DNA of 64,000 nucleotides from positions 1 through 64,000 of the forward strand of contig NZ_FNGI01000015.1 of NCBI RefSeq assembly GCF_900102945.1. The letters are read 5' to 3'. The translations under genes were made by a program, and so were the position numbers. Within the stretch, counting starts at the first letter, position 1. Every line of letters starts with the position of its first letter. The notes below the pieces were generated by a model. It searched no databases, was not told where the DNA came from, and saw only the letters and a list, made by a program, of their open reading frames with translations. The stretch is from Modicisalibacter muralis. GTDB lineage: Bacteria; Pseudomonadota; Gammaproteobacteria; Pseudomonadales; Halomonadaceae. Below are positions 48,922 to 57,703 of the stretch, one piece after another.

Positions 48922-49227
48922 ATGAGTCATCAAACCAGAACCGTCGATTTGTTGCCCAACATTCATCCGGGCGAAATTCTGCTGGAAGATTATATCGAGC
49001 CCATGGGGCTGACCAAGAATGCCTTGGCTACCGCGATTAACGTGCCTGCCACGCGCATCGGAGAGATCACTCGCGGTACCCGCGCTATCACCGCGGATAC
49101 CGATCTGCGCCTATCCCGCTATTTTGGTACCAGCGAAGGCTACTGGCTCAGGCTGCAGATCGCCTACGATTTAACCGAGGCGCGACGTTCCGGGCATTAC
49201 GACAATATTCGACCGCGCACGGCGTGA
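48922..49227 (+). CDS. HigA-type antitoxin (orphan)
   Basis: A 101-residue helix-turn-helix protein of the HigA/VapI family: NIHPGEILLEDYIEPMGLTKNALATAI and RIGEITRGTRAITADTDLRLSRYFGTSEGYWLRLQIAYDL. The toxin gene higB normally lies directly upstream, but that space (48817-48921) contains only the porin terminator, so it is solitary. It may be a regulator or the remains of a toxin-antitoxin module. Confidence 0.88.
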   Translation: MSHQTRTVDLLPNIHPGEILLEDYIEPMGLTKNALATAINVPATRIGEITRGTRAITADTDLRLSRYFGTSEGYWLRLQIAYDLTEARRSGHYDNIRPRTA

Positions 49228-49296
49228 CGGATGCGACACGCCGCATCATCTCGATGAGAAAAACCCGATCTGCACCTGTCCCAATTAGCAATCTAC

Positions 49297-49695
49297 TTAC
49301 CAAATCCACTTTATATGCGGGTAGTCTTGAATCTTACCATCGGCGGTGACCAGCGCGACGTTTAACTCTCGTGCCAGGGCGACGATCATTCTGTCTACTG
49401 GGTCTTGATGAAAATCACCTGGCAGACGTGCCGATTGCACGGCTATCCGAGGGGTAATAGGGATGAAGGAGACTCGCTCGATGCTCTCAACGGCATCAAG
49501 CCATTCATCCAGGTCCATGCTTAGCGCGATTCGCCCTTTTTCCACCAGCATCGACACTTCCCAGGCCGAGATGGCGGATATGAGTATATCGCCTTGATTC
49601 TCCAGTTCGTGTTGTATGGCAAGCGCTGCGGATTCCGACAAACGCTCACCATCCGAGACCCACCAGATCAGTGCATGAGTATCGAGAACGATCAC
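49297..49695 (-). CDS. PIN-domain toxin (VapC-like, COG3744 type)
   Basis: A 132-residue PIN-domain ribonuclease. The acidic residues of the active site are in VLDTHALIWWVSD, the central SAISAWEVSML, and DPVDRMIVALARE with LVTADGKIQDYP. The GTG start at 49695 has GGAGG 7 bases upstream and overlaps the antitoxin stop (GTGA). It probably cleaves tRNA or rRNA when released from the antitoxin. Confidence 0.9.
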   Translation of the reverse strand: MIVLDTHALIWWVSDGERLSESAALAIQHELENQGDILISAISAWEVSMLVEKGRIALSMDLDEWLDAVESIERVSFIPITPRIAVQSARLPGDFHQDPVDRMIVALARELNVALVTADGKIQDYPHIKWIW

Positions 49696-49928
49696 CGCAG
49701 CGCCTCCCAATCCTCTTCCGCCACGCTGTCGAAAGGAGTGTCGTAGTGCAGTACCGAGCCTTTCAGCCGTTCTAACGGATGCGAGACTCGGCCAGCACAA
49801 ACCCTTTGAATGATCAGGCTGGGGCGGCCGTGATCGGTAATGATGACGGGGCTTCCGCTCGATTCGATGCGGCGAAATATCTCTAGCGCGTGGGCCTTGA
49901 ACTTGGATTTCGAGATTTCAGTTTCCAT
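49692..49928 (-). CDS. Phd/YefM-type antitoxin
   Basis: A 78-residue antitoxin: METEISKSKFKAHALEIFRR and SPVIITDHGRPSLIIQ form the Phd/YefM DNA-binding fold, and the C-terminal part (HYDTPFDSVAEEDWEALR) is the toxin-binding tail. The start at 49928 has GGAGAAG upstream. It precedes the PIN toxin on the same strand with a 4-base overlap. Pairing a Phd-type antitoxin with a PIN toxin is common for COG3744. Confidence 0.9.
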   Translation of the reverse strand: METEISKSKFKAHALEIFRRIESSGSPVIITDHGRPSLIIQRVCAGRVSHPLERLKGSVLHYDTPFDSVAEEDWEALR

Positions 49929-49948
49929 GGTGGCTTCTCCGCGATGTG

Positions 49949-49960
49949 TGACCATGGTCA
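49949..49960. promoter_or_regulatory. Palindromic operator candidate of the Phd-VapC pair
   Basis: A perfect 12-bp palindrome TGACCATGGTCA lies 20 bases before the antitoxin start, and a second near-palindrome tagtctata follows at once (49961-49969). Phd-family antitoxins repress their own promoters by binding such sites. Confidence 0.5.
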
Positions 49961-50181
49961 TAGTCTATAGTCAGAATACAGATAAGGGTAGTTACTGGCT
50001 GGGGGCGATCTGTTTCGTCGGGACCGTATTGAAAACGTGAATGTAGCGCATGGCGCTTCGCCCCGAAGCCGGTTAGGCTACTTGAACCGTCATTCAATCG
50101 TCATCCGCGTGTCATGCTTGCGCCCCCATCATGTGGGGCTGTAGCAATGTCGCATAACCATAAGAAAGAGGATGAGCCGTC

Positions 50182-51297
50182 ATGTCGATCTCACGCCGTC
50201 GTTTCGTGCAGGGCACACTCGCTGCGGGCGCCGCCGCTAGCCTACCCGGTTTTTATATCAACAAGGCCTTGGCCCAGGAGCAGACCCTGCGCATCTATGC
50301 CTGGGCGGGCTATTTCTCCGATGAAATGCTCGCCGACTTTCGCGAGAAGACCGGGGTCAACGCGACCTTCACGCCCTATGGCACCAACGACGAGTTGATG
50401 AACTCGCTGCGTGCCACCGACGGCAGCGGCTTCGACGTGATCATGCCCACGGTCGATCGCGTGCCGGGCTATCTCGATTACGAACTGGTTCAGCCGCTGG
50501 ATGTTTCACGCATCAACTGGGACGGTTGTCTGGATAGTGCCATCGAGGGCTCCGAGGTGGGTGGCGTGGTCGATGGCAAGCGCTACTTCGCACCGAGCGA
50601 CTGGGGCACTGAGGCGCTTACCTATGACCGTCGCTATGCGGCGGTCGATCCCAACGACCTTAGCTATGGCGATCTGTGGAACCCGGATAATGGCCAGGGC
50701 GTGACCGTGCGCAGTCATTCGGCATTGGTCGGCATCGGCCTGTGGCTGGAAAGCCAGGGCAAGCTACCGCGCCCGCTGTTGGAATCCTATAAAAACGAAG
50801 AGGCGATGCGTGCCAATTTCGAGGTAATCCTTGAAGAAGCGGTCAAGCACAAGGGCATGATCGCGCAGTTCTGGACCACCGAGAACGAGGCCCAAGCCGC
50901 GTTTCGTACCAATGGTGCGATCATCGGCCAGACCTGGGACAGCACCGCGTTCCGCCTGCAGAGCGAAGGCATGGATATCGCTTATGCCGCTCCCAAGGAA
51001 GGCGCCCTGGCGTGGATGGAAGGCTTCGTGATCCCGCGCAACGCCCAGAATGTCGATGCCGTTTACGAACTGATCAATTGGTATTACACCCCGGAAGCGG
51101 GCGCCATGTTCGTCGAATCCACCGGTTATAACTCCACCTCGGTGGGTGCGGAAAAACTGCTGCCCAAGGCGACACGACAGTTCTTCGAGGAATCCTACAG
51201 CAAGCAGGATCTGGCCAATCTGTGGTGGTGGCCGATACAGGAGCCGTGGTACGTGGCGTTGCGCAATGAGTACCAGGATCGCTATTTGAGTGCATAG
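50182..51297 (+). CDS. Polyamine-type ABC transporter substrate-binding protein (PotD/PotF family)
   Basis: A 371-residue exported protein. The N-terminus has a twin-arginine signal (SISRRRFVQGTLAAGAAASL, cut near AQE at 33). The rest follows the PotD fold: LRIYAWAGYFSDEMLADF, GTNDELMNSLRATDGSGFDV, and TWDSTAFRLQSEGMDIAYA. It presents its ligand, probably a polyamine or similar, to the permease encoded downstream. A GAGGATG site precedes the ATG. The operon is interrupted after this gene by a 227-base gap containing repeat copy C. Confidence 0.88.
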   Translation: MSISRRRFVQGTLAAGAAASLPGFYINKALAQEQTLRIYAWAGYFSDEMLADFREKTGVNATFTPYGTNDELMNSLRATDGSGFDVIMPTVDRVPGYLDYELVQPLDVSRINWDGCLDSAIEGSEVGGVVDGKRYFAPSDWGTEALTYDRRYAAVDPNDLSYGDLWNPDNGQGVTVRSHSALVGIGLWLESQGKLPRPLLESYKNEEAMRANFEVILEEAVKHKGMIAQFWTTENEAQAAFRTNGAIIGQTWDSTAFRLQSEGMDIAYAAPKEGALAWMEGFVIPRNAQNVDAVYELINWYYTPEAGAMFVESTGYNSTSVGAEKLLPKATRQFFEESYSKQDLANLWWWPIQEPWYVALRNEYQDRYLSA

Positions 51298-51304
51298 CCA
51301 CAAG

Positions 51305-51510
51305 CTTGAAGAGCGCCACTAACGTGGCTGGAAGCTAGAAGAGCGCCGCTGCGCGGCTTGAAGAAAAAACCAAGGGCCGAGCCACTCTTGGCTTCTAGCT
51401 TCTAGCTTCTAGCTTCTAGCTTCTAGCTTCTAGCTTCTAGCTTCTAGCTTCAAGACGCGAAGCGTCGTACTTTCTTCTTCCGACTTCGAGCCGCGCAGCG
51501 GCGATCTTAT
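51305..51510 (+). repeat. REP-like element, copy C, with eight CTTCTAG heptamers and an inverted second unit, inside the transporter operon
   Basis: The left unit (51305-51391) shares gaagagcgcc, gctggaagctagaagagc, gccgctgcgcggcttgaag and an A-run with copies A and B. Exactly eight perfect cttctag units follow (51392-51447). A second, divergent unit in the opposite direction follows (51448-51510: cttcaagacgcgaagcgtcg, then a gccgcgcagcggc hairpin). It separates the binding-protein gene from the ATPase gene; the hairpins may reduce read-through or stabilise the upstream mRNA. Confidence 0.9.
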
Positions 51511-51524
51511 AAGACGAGGTACCG

Positions 51525-52754
51525 ATGGACGGTAGCGTCACCCTGCAAGAAGTGGTCATGCGATTCGGCGACTTTACCGCCATCGAGCCGACCTCGCTGA
51601 CCATCGAGTCGGGTGAGTTCTTCAGCTTTTTGGGGCCGTCCGGATGCGGAAAGACCACGTTGCTCAACATGATCAGCGGCTTTCTGACGCCGAGCGAGGG
51701 GCGGGTGTTGATTGGTGGCGAGCCGATGACCAACGTTTCGGTCAACCAGCGACCCACGGCGATGATCTTCCAGAACCTGGCGCTGTTTCCGCTGATGAGC
51801 GTGTATCAGAACATCGAGTTCGGCATGCAGGTGCGCGGGGTGGATCGCGCCACGCGACGCAATAAGGCCGACGAGTTGCTCGATCTGGTGGCGCTGACCG
51901 GCAGCGGCGATAAATCGATAGCGGCGCTTTCGGGTGGCCAGAAACAGCGTGTGGCCATCGCCCGGGCGCTGGCGGTGGAGCCCCGGGTGTTGCTGCTCGA
52001 TGAACCGCTGTCGGCACTGGATCTCAAGTTGCGCCAGCACATGCGCAACGAGCTCAAGGCCATTCAGCGCAAGACCGGGATTACGTTCATCTATATCACC
52101 CACGATCAGGGCGAGGCGTTGACCATGTCCGATCGCGTGGCGGTCATGTCGGCGGGCCGCATTCAGCAGGTCGCCGATCCCGAGACGCTGTATAGGCATC
52201 CGCAAACCGGCTTCGTTGCCGCCTTCGTTGGCGAGAACAACCGCTTGGCGGGGCAAGTGGTCGAGCGCCGTGGAGAGCTTGCGATCATCGAGATCGACGG
52301 TCTAGGTCGGCTTGCCGGTTGTGCGGGCGGCGACATGGCGGTGGGGCAGTCGGCGGCGCTATTTGTACGGCCCGAACACCTCCGCGTTGTGCGCCCGGGA
52401 CAACTTGACGTGGCGCGGCCCGAACAGCCGTGCATCGCGAAGCTCGAGTCATCCCCGCAGTCGACACTGGAAGTCGAGGTCGAAACGCTGAGTTTCGAGG
52501 GTGCCTGGCGTATGCTCGAGGCGCGGCTAACCGCCAACGGCGAGCGGTTGCGCATCCTGCTTGGCCAGGGCGCGGATGGCGCAGTCGAACTGGCGCCCGG
52601 TGAGCGGGTGCACGTCGGTTACAACCCAGGCCAGGCCCGGGTGTTGGTCGACGACGGTTCTCCACGCCTCGATACCGAGACCGGCGAGGTGGTGGAAGCG
52701 GCGTCGCCGGGTGGTGTTCAGGCTCAAGAGGGCGATCATGTTTCGCCAGCTTAA
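51525..52754 (+). CDS. Polyamine-type ABC transporter ATP-binding protein (PotA family)
   Basis: A 409-residue ATPase. Walker A is LGPSGCGKTTLLNM, the signature is LSGGQKQRVAIARAL, and Walker B is VLLLDEPLSALD, followed by the switch His in YITHDQGEALTM. A C-terminal TOBE/regulatory region begins near 250 and is longer than in E. coli PotA (378). It overlaps the first permease gene by 17 bases. Confidence 0.93.
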   Translation: MDGSVTLQEVVMRFGDFTAIEPTSLTIESGEFFSFLGPSGCGKTTLLNMISGFLTPSEGRVLIGGEPMTNVSVNQRPTAMIFQNLALFPLMSVYQNIEFGMQVRGVDRATRRNKADELLDLVALTGSGDKSIAALSGGQKQRVAIARALAVEPRVLLLDEPLSALDLKLRQHMRNELKAIQRKTGITFIYITHDQGEALTMSDRVAVMSAGRIQQVADPETLYRHPQTGFVAAFVGENNRLAGQVVERRGELAIIEIDGLGRLAGCAGGDMAVGQSAALFVRPEHLRVVRPGQLDVARPEQPCIAKLESSPQSTLEVEVETLSFEGAWRMLEARLTANGERLRILLGQGADGAVELAPGERVHVGYNPGQARVLVDDGSPRLDTETGEVVEAASPGGVQAQEGDHVSPA

Positions 52755-53625
52755 GGCGCGCTTCGGTAGTGCCATCGCCATGGCCGTCGTCGGCGTGCTG
52801 GGTGTATGGTTGATCGCCATGGTGACGCTGCCGCAGTTGCAGATGATCGACTATTCGTTCCGGCCCAGCCTGTTGCCGGCTGAAATCGGTGGTCCGAAGG
52901 ACCACTGGACGCTGGATAACTATGTCACGCTGTTCAATAACGAGATCCATCTGGCGATCTTCTTCAAGACGCTGTGGTCAAGTGTGCTGGTGACCCTGCT
53001 GACGCTATGCGTGAGCTACCCCTTGGCCTATTTTCTGGCCAAGGTGGCCTCGCCGGGTCAGGCGGCGCTGTGCTTGTTGCTGCTGGTCATCCCGTTCTGG
53101 GTCAACGAGATTCTGCGCACCTTTGCGTGGTTCATCCTGTTGGCCTATAGCGGCCCTCTGAACGAGTTGCTGCTGTCCATGGGCCTGATCGAGCGGCCGA
53201 TTCGCTACATGAGCGGCGATGCCGGGGTGCTGATCGGCATGGTCTACGCGTACATCCTGTTCATGGTATTCCCGCTGTATAACGCGATCGAGAGCCTGGA
53301 TGGCAATCAGATTCGTGCCGCGCGCGATCTCGGCGCCGGCAGCCTGCGCACCCATTGGCGCATCGTCATTCCCCACGCCAAGCCGGGCATCGCCACTGGT
53401 TGCATCATGACGTTCATGCTAGCAGCGGGCAGTTATGCGGTGCCGGCCCTGCTGGGTTCGCCGGGCAGCCGGTGGTTCACGCAGATCATCTACAACTGGT
53501 TTTTCGCCGGTGGCGATTGGAACCAGGGGGCGGCCTATGCCTTCATGCTGCTGGTGCTGTGCATCGGTTTCATGTCGCTGGTGATGCGGCTATTCAAGGT
53601 CGGTCTGGCCGATATCGCCAAATAG
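52738..53625 (+). CDS. Polyamine-type ABC transporter permease (PotB family)
   Basis: A 295-residue inner-membrane protein with six helices. The EAA loop that contacts the ATPase is IESLDGNQIRAARDLGAGS. The ATG at 52738 lies within the end of the ATPase gene; upstream codons in this frame are only the shadow of that gene. It forms a heterodimer with the next permease. Confidence 0.93.
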   Translation: MFRQLKARFGSAIAMAVVGVLGVWLIAMVTLPQLQMIDYSFRPSLLPAEIGGPKDHWTLDNYVTLFNNEIHLAIFFKTLWSSVLVTLLTLCVSYPLAYFLAKVASPGQAALCLLLLVIPFWVNEILRTFAWFILLAYSGPLNELLLSMGLIERPIRYMSGDAGVLIGMVYAYILFMVFPLYNAIESLDGNQIRAARDLGAGSLRTHWRIVIPHAKPGIATGCIMTFMLAAGSYAVPALLGSPGSRWFTQIIYNWFFAGGDWNQGAAYAFMLLVLCIGFMSLVMRLFKVGLADIAK

Positions 53626-53635
53626 GGGAATCGCC

Positions 53636-54436
53636 ATGAGCGCACAGCGGTTGCTCGATTGGGGTTTGCGATTTTATATCGGTGTGTTCTTCGTTTATCT
53701 GTTTCTGCCATTGACGATCATGGCGGCGGCCACCTTCAACGACAGCCGCTTTCCCACGATCGTTCCGTGGAATGGCACCACGCTCAAGTGGTTCGGCGAA
53801 CTGTGGGCCGATGGAGGCATGTGGGCGGCGCTGGGCAATAGCTTGATGGTGGCGGGTGGCGTGTTATGCATGGCAATACCCATTGGGGTGGCCAGCGCGT
53901 TATTCTTGACCACGGTCGAAAGCCGCGCCAAGCCATTCGTCTATGGGTTGATTCTTTCGCCGCTACTGACGCCCGGTGTGATCATCGGTATCTCGACATT
54001 GATTTTCTGGCGTCAATTCGATGTCAGTGGTGGGCTATTCCTGACAATTTTGGGGCAGACCACTTTTATCTCAGCGTATGTGATGCTGATGGTCATGGCG
54101 CGTCTACAACGTTTCGATCGCACGCTGGAACGCGCCGCGCTCGACCTGGGAGCCACGCCCTGGCAGGCGTTTCGGCGTGTGTTGCTGCCGTTTCTCAAGC
54201 CGGCGATTCTATCGGCGGCGGTGATTGCTTTTCTGCAGTCTTTCGAGAACTACAATACCTCGTTGTTCGTGGTCGGTTACGACACCACCTTGACGGTATA
54301 TATCGCCTCGAAGGTGCGTACCGGGCTTACGCCGGCAGTCAATGCCCTGGGGCTTTTACTGATCCTGTTCACGGTGATATTGGCGATTGTCTACGAGACG
54401 AAACGGCGCAGGGAGTTGAAGCCGAAAGGGGTGTAG
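53636..54436 (+). CDS. Polyamine-type ABC transporter permease (PotC family)
   Basis: A 266-residue inner-membrane protein with six helices and the EAA loop LERAALDLGATPWQAFRRVL. It begins 10 bases after the previous permease, with GGGGAA upstream, and is the last gene of the operon. Confidence 0.93.
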   Translation: MSAQRLLDWGLRFYIGVFFVYLFLPLTIMAAATFNDSRFPTIVPWNGTTLKWFGELWADGGMWAALGNSLMVAGGVLCMAIPIGVASALFLTTVESRAKPFVYGLILSPLLTPGVIIGISTLIFWRQFDVSGGLFLTILGQTTFISAYVMLMVMARLQRFDRTLERAALDLGATPWQAFRRVLLPFLKPAILSAAVIAFLQSFENYNTSLFVVGYDTTLTVYIASKVRTGLTPAVNALGLLLILFTVILAIVYETKRRRELKPKGV

Positions 54437-54453
54437 TCATCGGTCGGATCAGA

Positions 54454-54480
54454 GTCCGCGCCAATTGGCGCGGACTTTTT
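54454..54480 (+). terminator. Rho-independent terminator of the transporter operon
   Basis: A 9-bp stem gtccgcgcc / ggcgcggac with a 4-base loop (aatt) followed by five T. Confidence 0.93.
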
Positions 54481-54595
54481 CGAGGCTGGTTGGGAAATGA
54501 TTATTCCTATATCGTCGTTTGGATAACGATAAGGTGACGGCAAGTTGGCGTTCGAGGTGCCATAAACCTGATCTGGGCGTGGTAGGGAGTTGAGA

Positions 54596-56602
54596 GTGTC
54601 ATTTTCCACAAGACTCATAGGCATAGCGCGCCGTCTGGTGATGGGAATCAGGTCGATGCACAAGCGCCTGCTGCTGGGGCTGGCGATTGGCTGGGTCGTG
54701 GTGGTGGCGGTGATTCTGGTGTGGACATGGCAATCGGGACAGTCGCTGATACGCCAGGCCAACAACGCGCACCTGGATTATGAAGCGCGGCTGATCGCCG
54801 CGGATATCGAGCAGTCAATCGATCTGCGCATCAAAGTGCTAAAGCGCTTGGCCAGGACACTGGACCCGTCCCAACCTCTCGATGCCCCGGCGCTACGTGG
54901 CGAACTGCGTAAGCATGATGCGCTGTTGGCGTTGTTCGATGGGATGATCGTGATCGGATCCGAAGGACGCGTGCTGGCCGACTGGCCCTGGCAGGAAGGG
55001 CGGCCGGGGTTGGATGTCACCGATCGAACGTATTTTCAGTTTCAGCGCCACGTTGGTCGTCCTTACGTCAGCGAGCCTTTCTTCGGTCGGGCCAGCGAGA
55101 CGCCGCTGGTCATGATCAGCGTGCCGCTGCACGATCGCAACGGTGATTTCGCGGGTGTGTTGGGAGGCGTGATCAGTGTCTTGCACGGTAGCTTTTTCGA
55201 CAAGCTGCGCAGCATTCGTATTGGTGGTCAGGGTTTCGCGGCGGTAATGTCCGTTGCGGGAAAGGTTCTGGTGCATCCCGATTATGATTGGCTGCTACGC
55301 CCAGTGCCATCGGCGCAACAGAATCCCTGGCTGGACCTGGCGCTGTCCGGTTGGGAGGGGACCGCAATAGGGCCGCTGGTCAGTGGTGAAATGGCGCTGC
55401 AGGCCTATCAGCAGGTGTGGTCGGCGGGCTGGATCGTGGGTGTCTTCGTGCCGCTGGAACAGGCCTTCGCGCCATTGCAATGGTTCGTACGAAACCTGTG
55501 GTGGGTGGGAGCGCTCACCGTGGTGGTGATGTTCGCGCTGTTGTGGTGGTTGCTGAATATAGCGTTGCTGCCATTGCATCGGCTGGAGCGTCAAATCGGT
55601 GCGGTGGGCCAGGGCCATCGCGACCAGGTCGATCTTAGAACCCACACGACCGAACTTACCAAGGTCGCCGAAACCTTCAACCGCGTGGCGCATAGCCGCC
55701 GCGAGGCGGAAGGGCGGCTGCTCGACCGGCAGGCCTTCCTGGACGCGGTGCTGGCCTCTTCGCCGATTGGCATGTTCGTCTACGACCCTGACGGCGAGAT
55801 CCGTTACATCAACCCCGCCATGAGTAGCCTGACAGGCTACACCCTGGACCAGTACCGGCAGCAGGGGCAATTGAATCACGTGCACCCCGACGATCGTGGT
55901 GACGTGATAGATCTATGGGCGGACTCGCTGGCCACCGGGCGCGATTTCCAGCGTCAGTATCGTTACATTACCGCGCGTGGGGAAACGATCTGGGTCGAGG
56001 CACACGCCACGCTGGTTCGCCTGCAGAGTGGCAAGCCGCTGGGTTTCGTCGGTACCCTGAAGGACATCACCCAGCGTCGTGAAATGGAAGCGTTGCAACG
56101 CTGGGAAGCCGAGCACGATCCACTGACCGGGCTGCTCAACCGACGCGGTTTCGAGCGGCGCCTGGAAGAAGCGCTTGCCGATTGGCAGAAAAGTCAAAAT
56201 TCAGCGGCGCTGATCCTGTTCGATCTGGATCACTTCAAGCCCATCAACGACGAGGGCGGCCATGCGCTGGGCGACGAGATGCTTCAGCGGATCGCCGCGA
56301 CGATTGGCCTCAAGGTGCGCAAGAGCGATTACCTGGCACGCCATGGCGGCGACGAGTTTGCCGTGCTGATGCCTGGCTGTGGGCTGGAGCAGGCGCAGAA
56401 TACCGCACAGGCGCTACGCCTAGCCGTCGAGACGCTGAGCGTCGAACATGCCGGCAAGCAGTATCGGGTGTCGTTGAGCCTGGGTGTGACGGCGTTTCGA
56501 GATAGCGACCGAACCATCGATGCACCCTTGCAGCGGGCCGATCAGGCGAGCTATCAAGCCAAAGCACAAGGGCGTAATCGAGCAGTGGTCGCGCAGGATT
56601 AG
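54596..56602 (+). CDS. Membrane diguanylate cyclase with Cache, HAMP, PAS and GGDEF domains
   Basis: A 668-residue sensor. Order: N-terminal helix (about 22-42), periplasmic double-Cache-like region to about 300 (ADWPWQEGRPGLDVTDRTYF), second helix, HAMP-like segment, PAS/PAC (LASSPIGMFVYDPDGEIRYI to GTLKDITQRRE), and GGDEF (FDLDHFKPINDEGGHALGDE, RHGGDEFAVLMPG near 583). The motif is intact and RKSD five residues before it is an RxxD inhibitory site, so an active, product-inhibited c-di-GMP synthase is expected. The GTG at 54596 has GGGAG 6 bases upstream; a TTG 6 bases earlier touches that site. Confidence 0.93.
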   Translation: MSFSTRLIGIARRLVMGIRSMHKRLLLGLAIGWVVVVAVILVWTWQSGQSLIRQANNAHLDYEARLIAADIEQSIDLRIKVLKRLARTLDPSQPLDAPALRGELRKHDALLALFDGMIVIGSEGRVLADWPWQEGRPGLDVTDRTYFQFQRHVGRPYVSEPFFGRASETPLVMISVPLHDRNGDFAGVLGGVISVLHGSFFDKLRSIRIGGQGFAAVMSVAGKVLVHPDYDWLLRPVPSAQQNPWLDLALSGWEGTAIGPLVSGEMALQAYQQVWSAGWIVGVFVPLEQAFAPLQWFVRNLWWVGALTVVVMFALLWWLLNIALLPLHRLERQIGAVGQGHRDQVDLRTHTTELTKVAETFNRVAHSRREAEGRLLDRQAFLDAVLASSPIGMFVYDPDGEIRYINPAMSSLTGYTLDQYRQQGQLNHVHPDDRGDVIDLWADSLATGRDFQRQYRYITARGETIWVEAHATLVRLQSGKPLGFVGTLKDITQRREMEALQRWEAEHDPLTGLLNRRGFERRLEEALADWQKSQNSAALILFDLDHFKPINDEGGHALGDEMLQRIAATIGLKVRKSDYLARHGGDEFAVLMPGCGLEQAQNTAQALRLAVETLSVEHAGKQYRVSLSLGVTAFRDSDRTIDAPLQRADQASYQAKAQGRNRAVVAQD

Positions 56603-56690
56603 CTATAAAGAATGGTCGAGGAGGGAATAGCCGTTTTAAACCATGTAAGCCAGTGGTGCGCTAATAGCACCAATCTAAAAGGCGCTCACG

Positions 56691-57611
56691 ATGGACATTC
56701 CTCATCAGCGGTTGGTCTATTTCCAGGTAACGGTCGAGGCAGGCTCGGTGCGCCGGGCAGCGGCACGACTGGATATCGCTCCTTCAGCGGTTAGCCGTCA
56801 ATTGTCACTGATCGAGGCGGCGTTGGAGGCGTCATTGCTGGAGCGCACACGCCATGGGGTGCAGCCGACGGCTGTGGGTGAGATGCTGCTGGATTACTGC
56901 CATCGTCGCAGGCAACTCGATCATGAATTCAGTGAAATGCTGGATGCCTACCAGCGCCTGGAAACGGGGCAAATCACGCTGCAGGTTGGTGAGGGCTTCG
57001 TGGGCGATCTGATCGACACACCCCTGAGGGCCTTCAGCGAGCGATACCGTGGTGTGCGACTGAAAATCGACACTGGCAGTACTCGTGAAATCATCGACGC
57101 CGTGGTGGAGGACGAGGCACACATTGGGCTGATGTATCATGAGCGCGTGCATCCACAGCTGCGCTTTTGGCACTCGAGTCTGCAGCCACTGGTGGTGCTG
57201 ATGCCGCCCTCGCATCCGCTGGCCGAGGAGACGGCTCCAGTGGCTATGGAGACCTTGTCTCGTCAGCCCATGGCCATGTGGCATGTGGGGCATGGGGTGC
57301 GCCAACTGGTAGACGAGGGGTTTCGCGAGGCAGGCCTGCGCCCGTCAATCGATATTCAAACCAACTCGCTGGCGGTACTCAAACACGCCGTACTCTCTGA
57401 AATAAATATAACCCTGCTTCCGGCTTTTGCTGCTGCTCGCGAGCTGGAACATGGCTTGCTGGTGGCGCGTCACGTCGATTGTCCACGCTTTCGTCAGGCT
57501 CAGGCTCACGTAGTCACCCGCGTCGGGCGGCGCATGCCGCGTGCCGGATTGCAACTACTACGCCACCTGGAACGCTGGATGCGTGCCTTCCGCTGTAGCC
57601 CGTCTGATTGA
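56691..57611 (+). CDS. LysR family transcriptional regulator
   Basis: A 306-residue LysR protein. The HTH is FQVTVEAGSVRRAAARLDIA followed by PSAVSRQLSLIEAAL; the effector domain starts near residue 90 (QITLQVGEGFVGDLIDTPL). It converges with the DUF3100/M20/ALDH operon and is the nearest regulator, so it may control that operon, although it is at its far end. Inducer is unknown. Confidence 0.9.
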   Translation: MDIPHQRLVYFQVTVEAGSVRRAAARLDIAPSAVSRQLSLIEAALEASLLERTRHGVQPTAVGEMLLDYCHRRRQLDHEFSEMLDAYQRLETGQITLQVGEGFVGDLIDTPLRAFSERYRGVRLKIDTGSTREIIDAVVEDEAHIGLMYHERVHPQLRFWHSSLQPLVVLMPPSHPLAEETAPVAMETLSRQPMAMWHVGHGVRQLVDEGFREAGLRPSIDIQTNSLAVLKHAVLSEINITLLPAFAAARELEHGLLVARHVDCPRFRQAQAHVVTRVGRRMPRAGLQLLRHLERWMRAFRCSPSD

Positions 57612-57703
57612 ACACCTCACTGTCGCGGCGCTGTTCGATCTTGCTTAAGGGTCGATTCGCAGCGTTCTCCACTCTAGTAGTCAAAGTCGACAGATGGGGA
57701 AGC

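Noticed and set aside
56591-56690. A small gene between the diguanylate cyclase and the LysR gene
   Set aside because: The gap is 88 bases, and a short frame there has no ribosome site and overlaps the LysR start.
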